Assembly (NCBI RefSeq): GCF_000485595.1
Contig: NW_014580003.1
Span: forward strand, 1 to 22,082
DNA from: Priapulus caudatus
Taxonomy: Eukaryota > Priapulida > Priapulimorpha > Priapulimorphida > Priapulidae
Direction: 5' to 3'
Length of the DNA: 22,082 nucleotides
This document shows, in pieces, positions 1 through 11,040 of this stretch. The notes under the pieces are model-generated. The model had not been told where the DNA came from. It saw only the letters and a program-made list of their open reading frames with translations, and made no database searches. The position numbers were made by a program, and so were the translations under genes. Numbering within the stretch: the stretch's first letter is position 1; every line of letters begins with the position of its first letter.

Positions 1-1430
1 AGATTAAAATAGCACAAAAGATGCAAGCTAATGACCCCGGACATACTCTACATTAAAACGAGTACCTCTCTATATTATTTAATCAACCTTCGAGTAAATA
101 CTACTGTAGAATAAAATTTAAAATTCACAAACATTTGGAACAACACTAATATAACACATGTGGCTACACAACTGAGTTATGACACAAGGCAATAATCACT
201 AGGAACACACGAGCAAACTGCTTGTGTTGCTTAAGCCCAATGCTCCATCTCTGGAAATTGACAATCAAATTGTCAACCACCGACACCATAAGAACACCTT
301 GACCTACTATTAAACCGTTAAGCTCTACCCATCAATCTGGCTAGCCATTTGCGCACTACAGTCTCAGTCTCTTGATTGTCGAACGCTCATGCCTACGTAT
401 TTTATCATTTCACAATGAAAATCAATCATTGTGTTTTTTTATAATAATTGAACATTAGCGTTACTCAAGTTACATGTTGCTCTATAATATTATTTTTATA
501 TACCATTTTGTTCATATGAGATTTACCGGTGAATATAGTGTGCATATGTGAATGAAATGTTTATTCTCTTTAGTGTCCCAGAAGTTCATGCTAGTATGTT
601 AATATTGAATCTCACGTAATATTAGTCGGGCTATATGTGAAGTGGCGGTGGGTCGTTATTCTTTTAAGTTGCTCAGGACAGTTCTTGTAATATATGCATT
701 AGACTAAGACCAAAGAGAATATAAAGACCCAAATTGCATACAATTATGTACATCTTATTTCTAAAACGTCCGGCCATTTACTACAAACACTAGCATACTG
801 CTGACAATAGCCTCACCTAAAGTCAGAAATCATAGCACACAACTTGACTAATTTTCACCGAGAAAATTTTCTGATTGCGGCAGTCTCTTTTTAATATTTT
901 AAGTCTTGCTAGCACCAAGACCCTCTACACGAAGCTCTTAATAGATGCATACTTCTATCCAAAACAACTGCTTCTCTGTATTAATTAGATTCTTCCTCTT
1001 GAGCATGACGGCGTGCTCCATCATAGCTATCACTGCATATTAAGTAACCAGAGCCATGCTCCCTAATGTCATACATGCCACACACTTGGGTAACTCGCGT
1101 TCTAAGTACCTAGAATTTCGATTTCTCTTATATGTTGATCAAATGTCCCAAACAATCGATCGCGGTGGTTATAAACTTACGCGCATCTAGCGTCTTCTAT
1201 GAAGTACCTAGATAACATCTGGCTATTTATTCATTACATAGGGAGATAGTACTATCAGGCAGTCTTTTAAGTTCATAGTATAAATTATGTTCGATTTTTC
1301 TATATGTGATCAAAATATATGATCGCTATGTGTACTATGTATGCTTTACATCTCTCATGGGTCATATGTCGCACCGGCTCCTCTATCAACTGCTGCCTCC
1401 CGCTGCGCCACCTGACTACAAGCTACGGCT
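1..1430. other. AT-rich gene-free DNA
   Basis: I see no gene, RNA or recognisable transposon here. Reading frames are short and unconvincing. A weak internal similarity exists around a TTCGATTT...TATATGT...TGATCAAA motif at about 1115-1150 and 1288-1325. It is too short and degenerate to call a repeat family. The stretch is most simply intergenic or intronic DNA. Confidence 0.6.
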
Positions 1431-1895
1431 AACCCCATTGGTATGCACACACGAGCCGAACGACACGCGCGCAGCCTATGCAGGAAACCATGCAAATTCC
1501 GGTGCCGCGTGTGCCATCTATACACACACGCACTACGCGGCGCGCGCACACGACCTCGCACCACGACTGCAGCTTTACACGGAACACTACTATTAAGTAT
1601 ACGCGTACGAATCGATCCCGCACCTGCCGCTCCTGCGCGTATCTTCCTCGCCGGTCTGTCTATCGATCACACCGCGTCTCGTTCCAGTGTACCTAGTCTC
1701 CCCTGTCGAGTAATTTTCTGTGCTCGTATATATAACTGTCAGCGAATATCCCTTAATCTCGCAGCGCTATAATAATAAGCGGCTCGATGAGAGGATTGCC
1801 AGCCCACGCCGTTTGATGCACCTCCCTCGAAGTTTCTGTAATATTCGAAAAAGCACTCGCACAAATTGCTTGCCGCCTCTATTGCAGCTTGCGCG
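1431..1895. other. CpG-rich non-coding patch
   Basis: The composition switches abruptly to CpG-, CACA- and GCGC-rich sequence. Open frames of about 60-130 codons on both strands are explained by this composition and have no recognisable domain. It resembles the CpG-rich non-coding blocks at 5889-6375 and 8460-8740. No promoter element can be assigned. Confidence 0.5.
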
Positions 1896-1921
1896 ATATA
1901 TATATATATATATATATATAA
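1896..1921. repeat. (TA)n microsatellite
   Basis: An uninterrupted run of TA dinucleotides. It explains the Tyr-Ile repeats seen when the region is translated on either strand. Confidence 0.95.
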
Positions 1922-1975
1922 TTTTAATAAAGATAGCAGCGTCTGCGAACATAATGATCGTGATGTTCCCTCGTC

Positions 1976-2300
1976 CACACCACTATCACTACCACTACCA
2001 CTACCACCACCACTACTACCACTACTATACTATCTACCACTTTACCACTACCACTAAACACCTATACCCTACCACTTACCACTCCACTACACTACCACTA
2101 CCACTACACTACCACTAGCATACACTACTACCACTTTACCTTATACTACTACACTACCACTACGCCTAACACTTAATACCATACCTACTTACATCACTAA
2201 CCATACCACTACCTACACACTACTTACTATACCATAATGCTAAAATTCGGCTCACTACATACCCACTAACTTACTACTATTACTACTACTACATACCATA
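1976..2300. repeat. Degenerate (CCACTA/TACCAC)n tract
   Basis: A C-, A- and T-only tract built from CCA, CTA and TAC trinucleotides and CACTAC hexamers, nearly devoid of G on the + strand. It decays to the right into irregular ACTAC and ACCAT pieces. The phase slips constantly, as in an old microsatellite or in inaccurately sequenced simple sequence. The only long frame through it is a His/Tyr/Thr repeat artefact. Confidence 0.85.
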
Positions 2301-2318
2301 ATGTAAAATTCGCGCTCG
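2229..2318. repeat. Short imperfect direct repeat
   Basis: The motif ACCATAATG(C)TAAAATTCG followed by GCTC occurs at 2231-2254 and again at 2295-2317, about 64 bp apart. The copies differ by single inserted or missing bases. This is either a small tandem duplication inside the decaying TAC tract or a read-overlap artefact. Confidence 0.7.
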
Positions 2319-2551
2319 TACATTGGAGCTATCACACACACACATCATAACAAATTTAGTAACAGTATTTTACATAGTAAATTACTAAATTAGTTAGACA
2401 CGATAAATTCTTTTAAACACAGAGTATTAGCGAAGTGTTGAAAAGACCACTGTTGTGACGCATAAACATACCCGCCGGTTGGTGCAACAATGACACGCGT
2501 GACATCAGCCGCGCTTTTCACCGTGCTGATTTACCCGCGATTGCCAAGAAG

Positions 2552-5500
2552 GAGCAGCAGCGCGCGTGTGAGAGCGGAGGAGGGGAGCGGTACAGCAGCA
2601 TATTCATGTACAGTTCTGTCTCTATCGGCGCCGCTGCGCGGTTTGAGACGGACGGAGAGGGAGGTACGTACGCAAGCAGATATTCAATGCTACGGTCTGT
2701 CTCTATCAGCCACGCGATCCGGTGTGAGAGCGGGGAGAGGGATGGACGCAGCAATTCATGCTACAGGACTGTCTCTATGCAGCAGCGCGCGTGTGAGAAG
2801 GGAGGAGGAGGCGAGGGGTACGCAGCAGATTCATGCTACAGTGTCTGTCTCTATTGCAGTAGCGCGGGTGTACCTGTGAGAGCGAGGGAGAGGGGAGAGA
2901 CCAGCAGAAGGATGCATCTACAGTCTGTCTCTATGCAGCAGCGGGTTGTTGACGATGAGGGAGAGGGGAGTGGGTACGCGCAGATTCATGCTACAGTCTG
3001 TTCTATGCAGCAGCGCGCCGTTGAGAGCGGAGGGAGAGGGGAGGGTACGCAGCATATTCATGCTACAGGTTCTTCTCTATTATGCAGCCAGCGCGCGGTG
3101 AGACGAGGAGAGGTAGGGTGTACGCAGCAGATCGATCTACTGAGCTCTTTCTCTATGCAGCACGCGCCCGTTGAGAGGGAGGAGAGGGGAGGGTACGCAG
3201 CAGATTATGTACAGGTCTGTCTCTAACTGCCGAGCAGTGCGCGCTGTGTGAGGCGGAGGGAGAGGGCGAGGGGTACGCAGTCAGAATTCATGTACAGTCG
3301 TCTCTATGCTAGCAGCGCGCGGTTGGAAGAGCGGAGGGAGAGGGACCGGGCTGTACCAGAATTCATGCTACAGCGTCTTGTCTCTTATGCACTCAGCGCG
3401 CGGTCGTGATAGCGCAGGAGATGGGAGGCTTACGCGCATGAGTAATCCTACAAGGTCTGTCTCTATGCAAGCAGCGCGCGTGTGAGAGCGGAGGAGAGAT
3501 GGAAGGGTATCGCAGCAAATTAATGCTTACAGGTTCTGTGCTCTATGCGCAGCGCACGGTATGAGAGCCGAGGAGAGCGGAGGTTACGCCAAGCAGATTC
3601 ATCTACAGTTCTGTCTCTTGCAGTCGCCGCGGTTTGAGAGGGAGGGGAGAGGAGGGTACGCCAGCCCAAGTTCAATGCTAACAGGTCTTCTCTATGCAGC
3701 ATGCGCGCGGATTGAGAGGGAGGGACGAGGGGAGGGGGTACGCAATTCCATGCTACAGGTCTGTTCTATGCCAGTTATAGCGCCGCGTGTTGTGAGCGGA
3801 GGAGAGTCGGAGTGTACGCATGCAGATTCATGCCTACAGGTAATGTTCTATGCAGACAGCGCGCTGTGTAGACGTGAGGAAGGGAGGTACGCAGCAGATT
3901 CATCTACAGCGTCTTCTTCTATGCAGCCAGCGCGCGGTGCTGAGAGCGGAGGATGAGGGGAGTCGTTTAGAGATCATGCTACAGGTCTGTCTTCTAATCG
4001 TAGCGCGCGGAGTTGTGTGAGCGGGGACACCGCAGGCGTACGCAGCAGATTCATCTACAGCTGTCTCTATGCAGTAGCGCGCGTGTGAGAGGGAGAGAGG
4101 GCGATCCAGGTACGCCAGCAGATTTCATGCTTACCAGGTACTGCTCTACTATCCAGTATCCGCCGGGGTGTCGTGAGCGCGAGGAGAGGCGAGGCGGTAC
4201 CAGCCAGCAGATTCATGCTTACACTGCTCTGTCATCTATGCAGCATGCGCGCGGTCGTGTGGAGCGACGGGAGAGGGAAGGGTCGCAGCAGATCTCATCC
4301 TACAGGTCTGTTCTATGCAGTGCGCCGGTATGAATCGCGAGGTGGAGAGGAGAGGGTACCGCACAGATTCATGCTACAGGTCCTGCTCTCTATGCATGTT
4401 AGCGCGCCTGTTTGAAGCGGCAGGGGAGGAGGGGCACGCAGCAGAATCTGCTACAGTCTGTCTTATGCGCTGTAGCGCGCGGTGTCCGAGAGCGGATGAG
4501 AAGGGAGGTGTACGCAGATTCATTGCTAAGGTCTTTCTATGCAGTTAGCGTCTACACTGTGAAGCGGAGTAGAGGGAGGGTACGCAGTCAGATTCTTTTG
4601 CACAGTTCTGTCTCTATTGCCAGCAGCGCGTCGCATGTGAGACGGAGGAGAGGAAGGGTACCATGCAGATTCATGCTATCAGTCTTCTCTATGCCAGCAA
4701 CGCCACGAGGTGTGAAGCGGAGGATAGGCTGAGCGGTAGTACGCCAGCAGATTCATTGCTACACTGTCTGTCTCTATGCGTAGCGCCCTTGTTGTGAGAG
4801 CGAGGAGAGGGGAGGGTACGACAAGCAATTCATAACTACAGCCTGTCCTAAATGCCAGTAAAGCGCGCGGTGTGAGAGCGAGAATGAGGGGAGGTACCTA
4901 TACGCAGCAGATTATGCTACACTCTCTGTCTTCTAATTTTGCAGCAGCGCGCGCGACCTGTTCGAGAGCGGAGGAGAGACGGGAGGGGTACGTACGCAGC
5001 AATTCATTGTCGTTCCAGTCTTTCTCTAATGCAGTTAGCGCGCGGTCCGGGGTAGAGCGGAGGGAGAGGTAAGGTACTGTACGCACATGATTCATACTAC
5101 AGGTCTGTCTCATATGCTACGCAGCGCGCGGTCGAGCAGCGGAGGAAGAGAGGGTACGCCAGAATATCATGCTAAGGCTCGTCTCTATGCAGCACGCGCG
5201 GCGGTGATAAGAGCGGAGGGGAGGGGAAGGGACCCAGCAATTCATGCACAGTCTTGTCTCTATTGCAGTATGCGGCGTGTGAGGCGGAGGAGGGGAGGGG
5301 AGATCGTACGCACAGAATTCATGCTACATGGTTGTCTCATGCAGTAGCGCGCATTGTGAAGAGCGAGGGAGAGCGGAGGGTACGCACAGATTCATGCTAC
5401 AGGTCTGTCTCTAATGCAGTAGCGCGCGGATTGTGAGAGCGGAGGGAGAGGGGGAGGGGTACGCAGCAGATTCATGCTACAGGTCTGTCTCTATGCAGTA

Positions 5501-5888
5501 GCGCGCGGTGTGAGAGCGGAGGGAGAGGGGAGGGGTACGCAGCAGATTCATGCTACAGGTCTGTCTCTATGCAGTAGCGCGCGGTGTGAGAGCGGAGGGA
5601 GAGGGGAGGGGTACGCAGCAGATCCATGCTACAGGTCTGTCTCTATGCAGCAGCGCGCGGTGTGAGAGCGGAGGGAGAGGGGAGGGGTACGCAGCAGATT
5701 CATGCTACAGGTCTGTCTCTATGCAGCAGCGCGCGGTGTGAGAGCGGAGGGAGAGGGGAGGGGTACGCAGATTCATGCTACAGGTCTGTCTCTATGCAGT
5801 AGCGCGCGGTGTGAGAGCGGAGGGAGAGGGGAGGGGTACGTACGCAGCAGATTCATGCTACAGGTCTGTCTCTATGCAGTAGCGCGCT
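2552..5888. repeat. 76-bp minisatellite array, about 44 units
   Basis: The + strand repeats a unit of about 76 bp that reads, in pieces, ATGCTACAGGTCTGTCTCT, ATGCAG(T/C)AGCGCGCGGTG, TGAGAGCGGAGGGAGAGG and GGAGGGGTACGCAGCAGATTC. The period is directly measurable from ATG positions 5474, 5550 and 5702 (76 and 2x76). From about 5405 to 5888 the units are almost identical, differing by a TAG/CAG variant and a small GTAC duplication in the last unit. From 2552 to about 5400 the same units carry frequent single-base insertions and deletions. Because 76 is not a multiple of three and every frame meets a stop within about 65 codons, this is not a protein-coding repeat. It lacks the repeat-spacer alternation of a CRISPR array. 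Confidence 0.95.
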
Positions 5889-6375
5889 GGGATCTGCCGC
5901 TGCGATTCGCATGCAGCGAGGCGCAATCGTGCTGAGCGCATCTTCACTCGAGGAGGCTGCGCGCAATGGATGCGCGCGTCGCCGCGGTAAGTCGACGTTG
6001 CGGCGAGATCTCCAATGGCGCGCCGGCGTCGTCTGCCAGCCATGGCCGCGGCGATTGCCGGTGCTCGGCAAATGAAGAGAGGCGCCGAGAGCGCACTCTG
6101 GAGAATTTAACACGGATTGTGTTTTAGCGGCGATCGGCGTGGAGGTTGGAGAAGGCCGCTGCCGTGACGACGCAGCGCCGACGTTCGTGCGTCGTTGGAC
6201 TTTGATCGTCTGATATATGCGCGGCGACGCGCGGTCGGGCGACGCGCGGCCAAGGCCAATGAATTTCAAAATCTTTTTGCGCCATTTCGCGCTTTTTCGA
6301 TGGAAATTTTTTTCACCGGCGCTGCCATTTCGACGGGATAAAAAGCTTTGCGAGCTTTTGTGAGCATTCACAGCG
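5889..6375. other. CpG-rich block right of the minisatellite
   Basis: This GC-rich sequence, dense in CG dinucleotides, begins exactly where the last 76-bp unit breaks off. A 172-codon open frame on the minus strand runs from here into the last repeat unit, but its translation is basic, low in complexity and matches no family I know. It could be a CpG island or a 5' exon/promoter region of an unseen transcript. The sequence alone does not decide. Confidence 0.45.
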
Positions 6376-7055
6376 ACGGGTGTCTAATATAGGTCAATGC
6401 AGAATGTAAAGTGGTCGACGTCAGTGTCAGTTCGATAGTAATGCACTAGCACCACGTCATTCTTTTAGTTTCAAGCAGTTCATCAGCATATTATTGATGT
6501 TCTCTTATCATACGTATCAGGCAAACCGTGACTGAAAAACTAGAAACCGTCACGTATAATTATGAGCGATTGTAACATCTTCGACTGCGAAAACAATTTG
6601 GTCAAGAAAAAATCATTCATTTATAATAAGTACGCCTAAATCTAACCAACTCAAAAGTGTCTGATACGCCTGCTAGACTCGTATTCTTGATATTCTGTAA
6701 GGTCTCGTGTAAAACATTAAGTTAATTAATCTGCATATTGTATAAATCAGATACAACGTAATTATGAGCGAGGAGCAATTAAGGGTAACCCTGTCGGATA
6801 ATACGTTCACATGCGTATGCTCAACGAATGCAGCCGCATTTTAAGTAGGAAGTGCAGTTTCGTGTCGACACCACAAGAATTTGAATCCGTAAAACCGTCT
6901 AAGCAAAAACTCTTACCATACTTGCGTGGCTGCAACGCTGTGTTAAACCGCGCGCGAGTCAAATTCAGATGGAGAGACAGTTTGAGTAAAGAGAGACGGG
7001 AAGAACGTGAATGTTGTGTAGGTTGGGTTGGGCTTGTAGATTGGGCGTATTAATG
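6376..7055. other. No gene seen
   Basis: Ordinary AT-leaning sequence. An 80-codon frame at 6811-7053 (+) has no recognisable domain and ends in simple sequence. Nothing else can be supported. Confidence 0.5.
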
Positions 7056-7056
7056 A

Positions 7057-7093
<37 letters not shown>
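7057..7093. repeat. Compound (TA)n(TG)n microsatellite
   Basis: A TA run passes directly into a TG run. It accounts for the Tyr-Ile and Cys-Val repeats in the translated frames on both sides. Confidence 0.95.
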
Positions 7094-7450
7094 GCTCAAC
7101 AACAATTTTATTGATCTTTCCCATCTATTTGTATTCTTTACAGATTTGTGTGCGTGGTGTATCATGTGCACACTATATAATTCTGTTAGGCAATATATTA
7201 TTGTGGTGGTGTGTGTTGTGTGGCATGTACCAGCAAAACAACACGCTTCAAATAAAAGGTCATCTTGCACACAAGCAGCTGTCGGAACTGGTGTCGGCGC
7301 TATGAGAGACAGTTTTCAAGGACCAACTCGCCTCGCTCGCTGTGTGTCGTGCTGAATTTGTGTTAAAAACGACGCCTCTTCAAAAAGAAATAATAAAAAC
7401 AGCCCTATTCTACCCTAACCCGAGCCCGCTGGAACTAACGCCAGACCACG
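7094..7450. other. No gene seen
   Basis: AT-leaning sequence between two TG-rich tracts. The frames crossing it are short and begin in simple repeats. There is no recognisable domain. Confidence 0.5.
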
Positions 7451-7712
7451 TGTCGCGTGGACGCACACGGCTGCTGTGTCGTGTGTAGTTGAATGCTGGC
7501 TGTGTGTTCGTGTGATGGTATTCGTTGAATATGCTTCGCGGCCTGAGGGTGTGGTAGATCTTTGTGTGTCTTGTGCGTTGCAGTGCGTGCCCGTGCGCGT
7601 GCCGGCGCTTGGCGCTTTGCGCCGCGGCCGGTGTGTGCTGTGTGTGTGTGCTGTTTGTGGTCCGTGTGTGCCGCCTGTGTGTGTGTGCTGCCTGTGTGTG
7701 TGTAGCATAAGA
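7451..7712. repeat. Degenerate TG/TGTG-rich tract
   Basis: The + strand is strongly T- and G-rich, with TGTGTG runs broken by GTGC, CCG and CTG steps (for example 7635-7705). It reads as a decayed TG microsatellite in a CpG-rich context. The open frames on both strands (Cys/Val on +, His/Thr on -) are consequences of the repeat. Confidence 0.7.
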
Positions 7713-8859
7713 AGTGTGTGATAGAGAGGCAGAGAGAGAGCTCAGGTAGCCTGAAGCCGTAGAGAGTGATCAACTCTCCCTATCTCATCTAGTCTACGCC
7801 CACTTCTCTCTCTCTCGCGCTCTGCGAGCGTATGACGCGCTAGATCTTGACGCGAGTGGGGAGGTTCGCGAGCGAAACAGAGAGAAAGCAGCAACGAATG
7901 AGAGGCGCGACTCGCGCGGTGCGTAGAGGATGAGTGTGGGGCGCCGAGGAAGATAGTGTAGAGGGATGAGCAGACTGAAACGAGTAGGATAGAAAGATTC
8001 AGTTGGTATAGTGGTCGATGATTGGTGAGTAGCGCCATCACTAGCGCGGCTGCTCTTCTAGAACAGGGAAGAGGAGCGTATGTGCACATAAAATGCTGCT
8101 GTCCTGGTATAAATTGGAACGCTAGCAATCTGACGCTCAAGTTGAGCCGCCATGCAAATATCTTCGCGGTGCACTCGGCGTCCGATAGTCCATAGTGCGC
8201 GGGGCTAGTATGATAGCTAAGACGCCTGCGCTGATGGTCTGCAAACAACAAGGTGTTCCACAGTGACCTCAACAAGCATCTTCATGCACAAATCTTCCAC
8301 TTGCAGTCTCCATCACGTTCCCCCGCCAGGGGCCCAGTTATCGAGGACCGGCGCGGGTGATGAATCAAGAGCAACAAATCTGACATGGATAGCGCCTTAC
8401 CTTAGCACTACGTTATCACGCCTGGTCCTGACAAGAACGACATCTTCATGACCTGGCTACGCCGTGAGCACTGCGCTGACGAGAGAGAGGAGAGATCGAT
8501 CGAAGAGCGCAGAGAGCATAGAGCATATGGGAGCGCGACCAAAGATCAGTCAGTGACGCCGCGTGCCCATCAACAGATCCCTGGCGGTTCGTCGCGAGCT
8601 TCTAGTCGTCGGCCCGCGGCCTATCTCGGGCATGTCGCCCTGGCGGGCGTGTCGCCATTCATTCCGCCGACGCTGACGCGCTTACACTTCGCGACGTCTG
8701 GTTCGCTTTGTATTCGCTTTCGCCGCTGCACAGTATAATGAACGGAGTAAGTTAATCCTGCCTGTGCGTTGTCGAGCGATGAAGGTCACAGAACGACGAA
8801 ACCGACAACCTTCGCTGCTGTCGGGGGGAACCGCTCTATGATAGTACCGCCGTGTCTCA
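7713..8859. other. Mixed GC-rich DNA without a supported gene
   Basis: This stretch holds short CT/GA runs (7730-7740, 7806-7820) and a CpG-rich block at about 8460-8740. A 177-codon minus-strand frame (7742-8275) and 62- to 96-codon plus-strand frames exist. None shows a domain, a plausible codon pattern or splice-bounded homology. I found no tRNA or other RNA gene. Confidence 0.5.
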
Positions 8860-9050
8860 TCTTCTCATTTCGTCTCTCTGGCTCGGATCTTCGTCTGCAT
8901 CTCGCTCTCTCTGGACGTCTCCTATGCATACTCTCGATCATCTACTTTCTCTTCTTGTCTACTCTCATCTCTCTCTTGTTCTCAATTTTTTCTCTCTCTA
9001 TTTCCTCTCATCTTCTCTCGTTGCTCTCTTTTCGTCGCACTCTTCTCGAT
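8860..9050. repeat. CT-rich (TCTC) tract
   Basis: A pyrimidine-rich stretch dominated by CTCT and TTCT on the + strand, with only occasional purines. It gives Ser/Leu-rich frames in translation. It stands about 90 bp before a long CA array, forming a composite polypyrimidine/CA landscape. Confidence 0.7.
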
Positions 9051-9143
9051 GGCGGCATACGTCGCACCACACGCGCACTCGTACGCCATACCACAGCTTC
9101 CACACACGGCCATAGCTGAGACTCGCGTACGCAAAGCAGACAC

Positions 9144-9183
9144 CACACACACACACACACACACGCACACACACACACACACT

Positions 9184-9248
<65 letters not shown>

Positions 9249-9305
9249 ACACTTCTCTCTCTCTTTCTCTCTCTTTCTCCATCTCCCACTCTCTCTCTCT
9301 CTCCG
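9144..9305. repeat. (CA)n followed by (CT)n microsatellite
   Basis: CA dinucleotides run from about 9144 to 9251 with a single TATAA interruption near 9182, then pass into CT/CTTT runs up to about 9305. The Thr-His and Cys-Val open frames across it are repeat artefacts. Confidence 0.95.
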
Positions 9306-10803
9306 GCGATCTCTCTCATATATACGAAAGATACGATTACGAAGAGAGCGGAGTTATGACTACGCGTGGCATAGACTCCTGGCAACGGCCCAGCCGCGGT
9401 ATTGTTCTCAATAACCGACACGCCGCCCTCTATCGGCCGGTACTAGCGGACGCGAGCCTGGCGTGAATGGTGCTAGAGTCCGCCACGTGCGGCTGCGATG
9501 TCCGCGCATGAGCCATCGAAGCGATTAGATACTTGAGATGACTTAGCGAGCCCATTAGAAAATGGAGCTCGATCCTCGTAGCTGTTTACCCCTTAGACGG
9601 GGATACGGCATCAAGTGGGCCTCGGCAGTGCGGATCGAAGCCGTTGTCTATATGGTTTTCAGCGCAACCAGTCTCTTGACTGTACGGTGAAAGCACTGCA
9701 TAATGGCGGCGCAAAATAGAGAGAGCACTTCACGCATTCTGGATGCGGCATGAGCGTGTTTGCTAGCCTTTCAGGAGGGCCGCACTTCCTGGCTCTCATC
9801 TCGGCCAACAAGAGTGTCTCAGGCCCAGGATGCATTAAGTCGAGCGCCCGACATGAAAAAAGCTTTTAGGCAACAATACGCGAACTCGCAATCCTTCCTG
9901 CGTAACTCGTCGACGGCTAATGCCGTACACACGGCACAATGGACTTTCAAACAGGCCTTCGGCACTAGAGCCCCGCGCGAGAGATTCGCATACGCTCTCG
10001 AAACTCTGGCGCGGGCAGGCCTCTGTTCTAATCTGTGCGCATAAAACGGCTTTAATACGCAATCAGCAGGAGCGGCCTTTGATGTTTAAACGTGTCTTTG
10101 TGACGAAATGGAAGTTTCGCATTTTAGCCGGAATGAAAGCCCGCTGTCCTTTTAAATGCAAACCGTATGTAAAATTACGTTATGCTGAAAGCGATGTGCA
10201 GCCTATACGGGTTTGCAAACGCCACCGATATCGATTCAAGCCGAAACGCAGCTGCCTTTTCGCGCGCACGCGTACATCTAGCCACCTCTCGTCTGTTATT
10301 CACCTTTATTGCGTATTATGCTAAATGTTTGTGGATTTGTCGCACCCGGTGGTGGGGGTGGGGGGCGGATGGGCGAGGCGGGCGTCATGCATACGAATAT
10401 CCGTGCTCTAAACAAATGCGAGTATGTTGAAAGCGAACTATCTACGCATGCGCGCTTGTAATGATTTTTTTCACGCTTTCTTAGCTCTGAGAAGTTAGTT
10501 CGTTCGCGCGTGTGGGCAGATGCGGTGTGTAGAGATAGATGTGTGCATGTGCACATATGAGTGCAAATGCGACTGGTGTATTTATATATAACTACAGCGT
10601 CGATCGAATAAGGAATGATCGTTAGACGAAGTGGTAAATGTATCATCACAATTTAGCGAGGGCGATACGCTGTAATACACGTAGCACGCATAAATGATGA
10701 ACAGTCGTAAAGCACATGAGTGATGAACAAATGAACAGAATGTATGGTAACTATATTGAATTAAATGTCAACTAGCGTAAGGGAAGTAATAATTAAATAG
10801 ATT
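9306..10803. other. No gene seen
   Basis: Unique-looking sequence of moderate GC content. Overlapping 75- to 134-codon frames at 9760-10324 have no recognisable domain and disagree between strands. A G-rich stretch at 10349-10373 (GGTGGTGGGGGTGGGGGGC and onward) might form a two-layer G-quadruplex. Nothing identifies a gene. Confidence 0.5.
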
Positions 10804-10986
10804 TTAAAGGGACACGTGACCCTAGGGTTCCTTACATATTTTCAGTTAAAACAGTTTAAAATCGCTCTATATATAAATATTCCATTATTCAATATTTATC
10901 AGAAATATGTTGTTTAATATTTTCAAACTGGCGGATATACCCTTGCCGACAACAACGGTGGCGCCACGGCAGGCGCATCAAATGAT

Positions 10987-11007
10987 AAAGTTGCGCATCG
11001 CAACTTT
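10987..11007. repeat. Perfect hairpin inside the MITE
   Basis: AAAGTTGCG, a 3-nt loop CAT, then CGCAACTTT form a perfect 9-bp stem. It lies in the left half of the MITE and may be a subterminal structure of the element. No function can be read from it. Confidence 0.8.
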
Positions 11008-11012
11008 TCGGC

Positions 11013-11040
11013 TGTAGGCTACAGTATGTAGGCTACAGTG
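11013..11040. repeat. 14-bp tandem duplication with palindromic core
   Basis: TGTAGGCTACAGTA is followed immediately by TGTAGGCTACAGTG. Each copy contains TGTAG-G-CTACA, itself an inverted repeat around one G. It lies just right of the hairpin within the MITE. Paired subterminal motifs of this kind can be transposase-binding sites in DNA transposons, but that is inference. Confidence 0.8.

Noticed and set aside
1109-1325. Weak direct repeat of TTCGATTT..TATATGT..TGATCAAA blocks
   Set aside because: Short, AT-rich and degenerate; could arise by chance.
2490-5741. Series of 60- to 206-codon plus-strand open frames across the minisatellite
   Set aside because: They repeat the same 76-bp unit in shifting frames and stop at the unit's TGTGA. 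The period is not a multiple of three, so no repeat protein is encoded.
2552-5888. Possible CRISPR array
   Set aside because: Units are contiguous with no unique spacers, the unit is 76 bp, and the window is eukaryotic.
5853-6371. 172-codon minus-strand frame
   Set aside because: CpG-rich sequence leaves frames open by chance; the translation is basic, shows no domain, and runs into the minisatellite.
7742-8275. 177-codon minus-strand frame
   Set aside because: No domain, irregular composition, and its C-terminal part comes from CT/GA repeats. I cannot support it as a gene.
9049-9414. Thr-His and Cys-Val repeat proteins at CA arrays (also near 12400-12950, 15437-15900 and 17268-17711)
   Set aside because: Translation of dinucleotide repeats gives alternating residues in every frame. 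Nothing supports expression.
9760-10324. Overlapping 94- and 134-codon plus-strand frames
   Set aside because: No recognisable motif, and a conflicting minus-strand frame is equally open. Probably chance frames in GC-balanced DNA.
10349-10373. G-quadruplex in a G-rich stretch
   Set aside because: Only three runs of three or more G are separated properly, so a canonical three-layer quadruplex is not formed. Noted only in passing.
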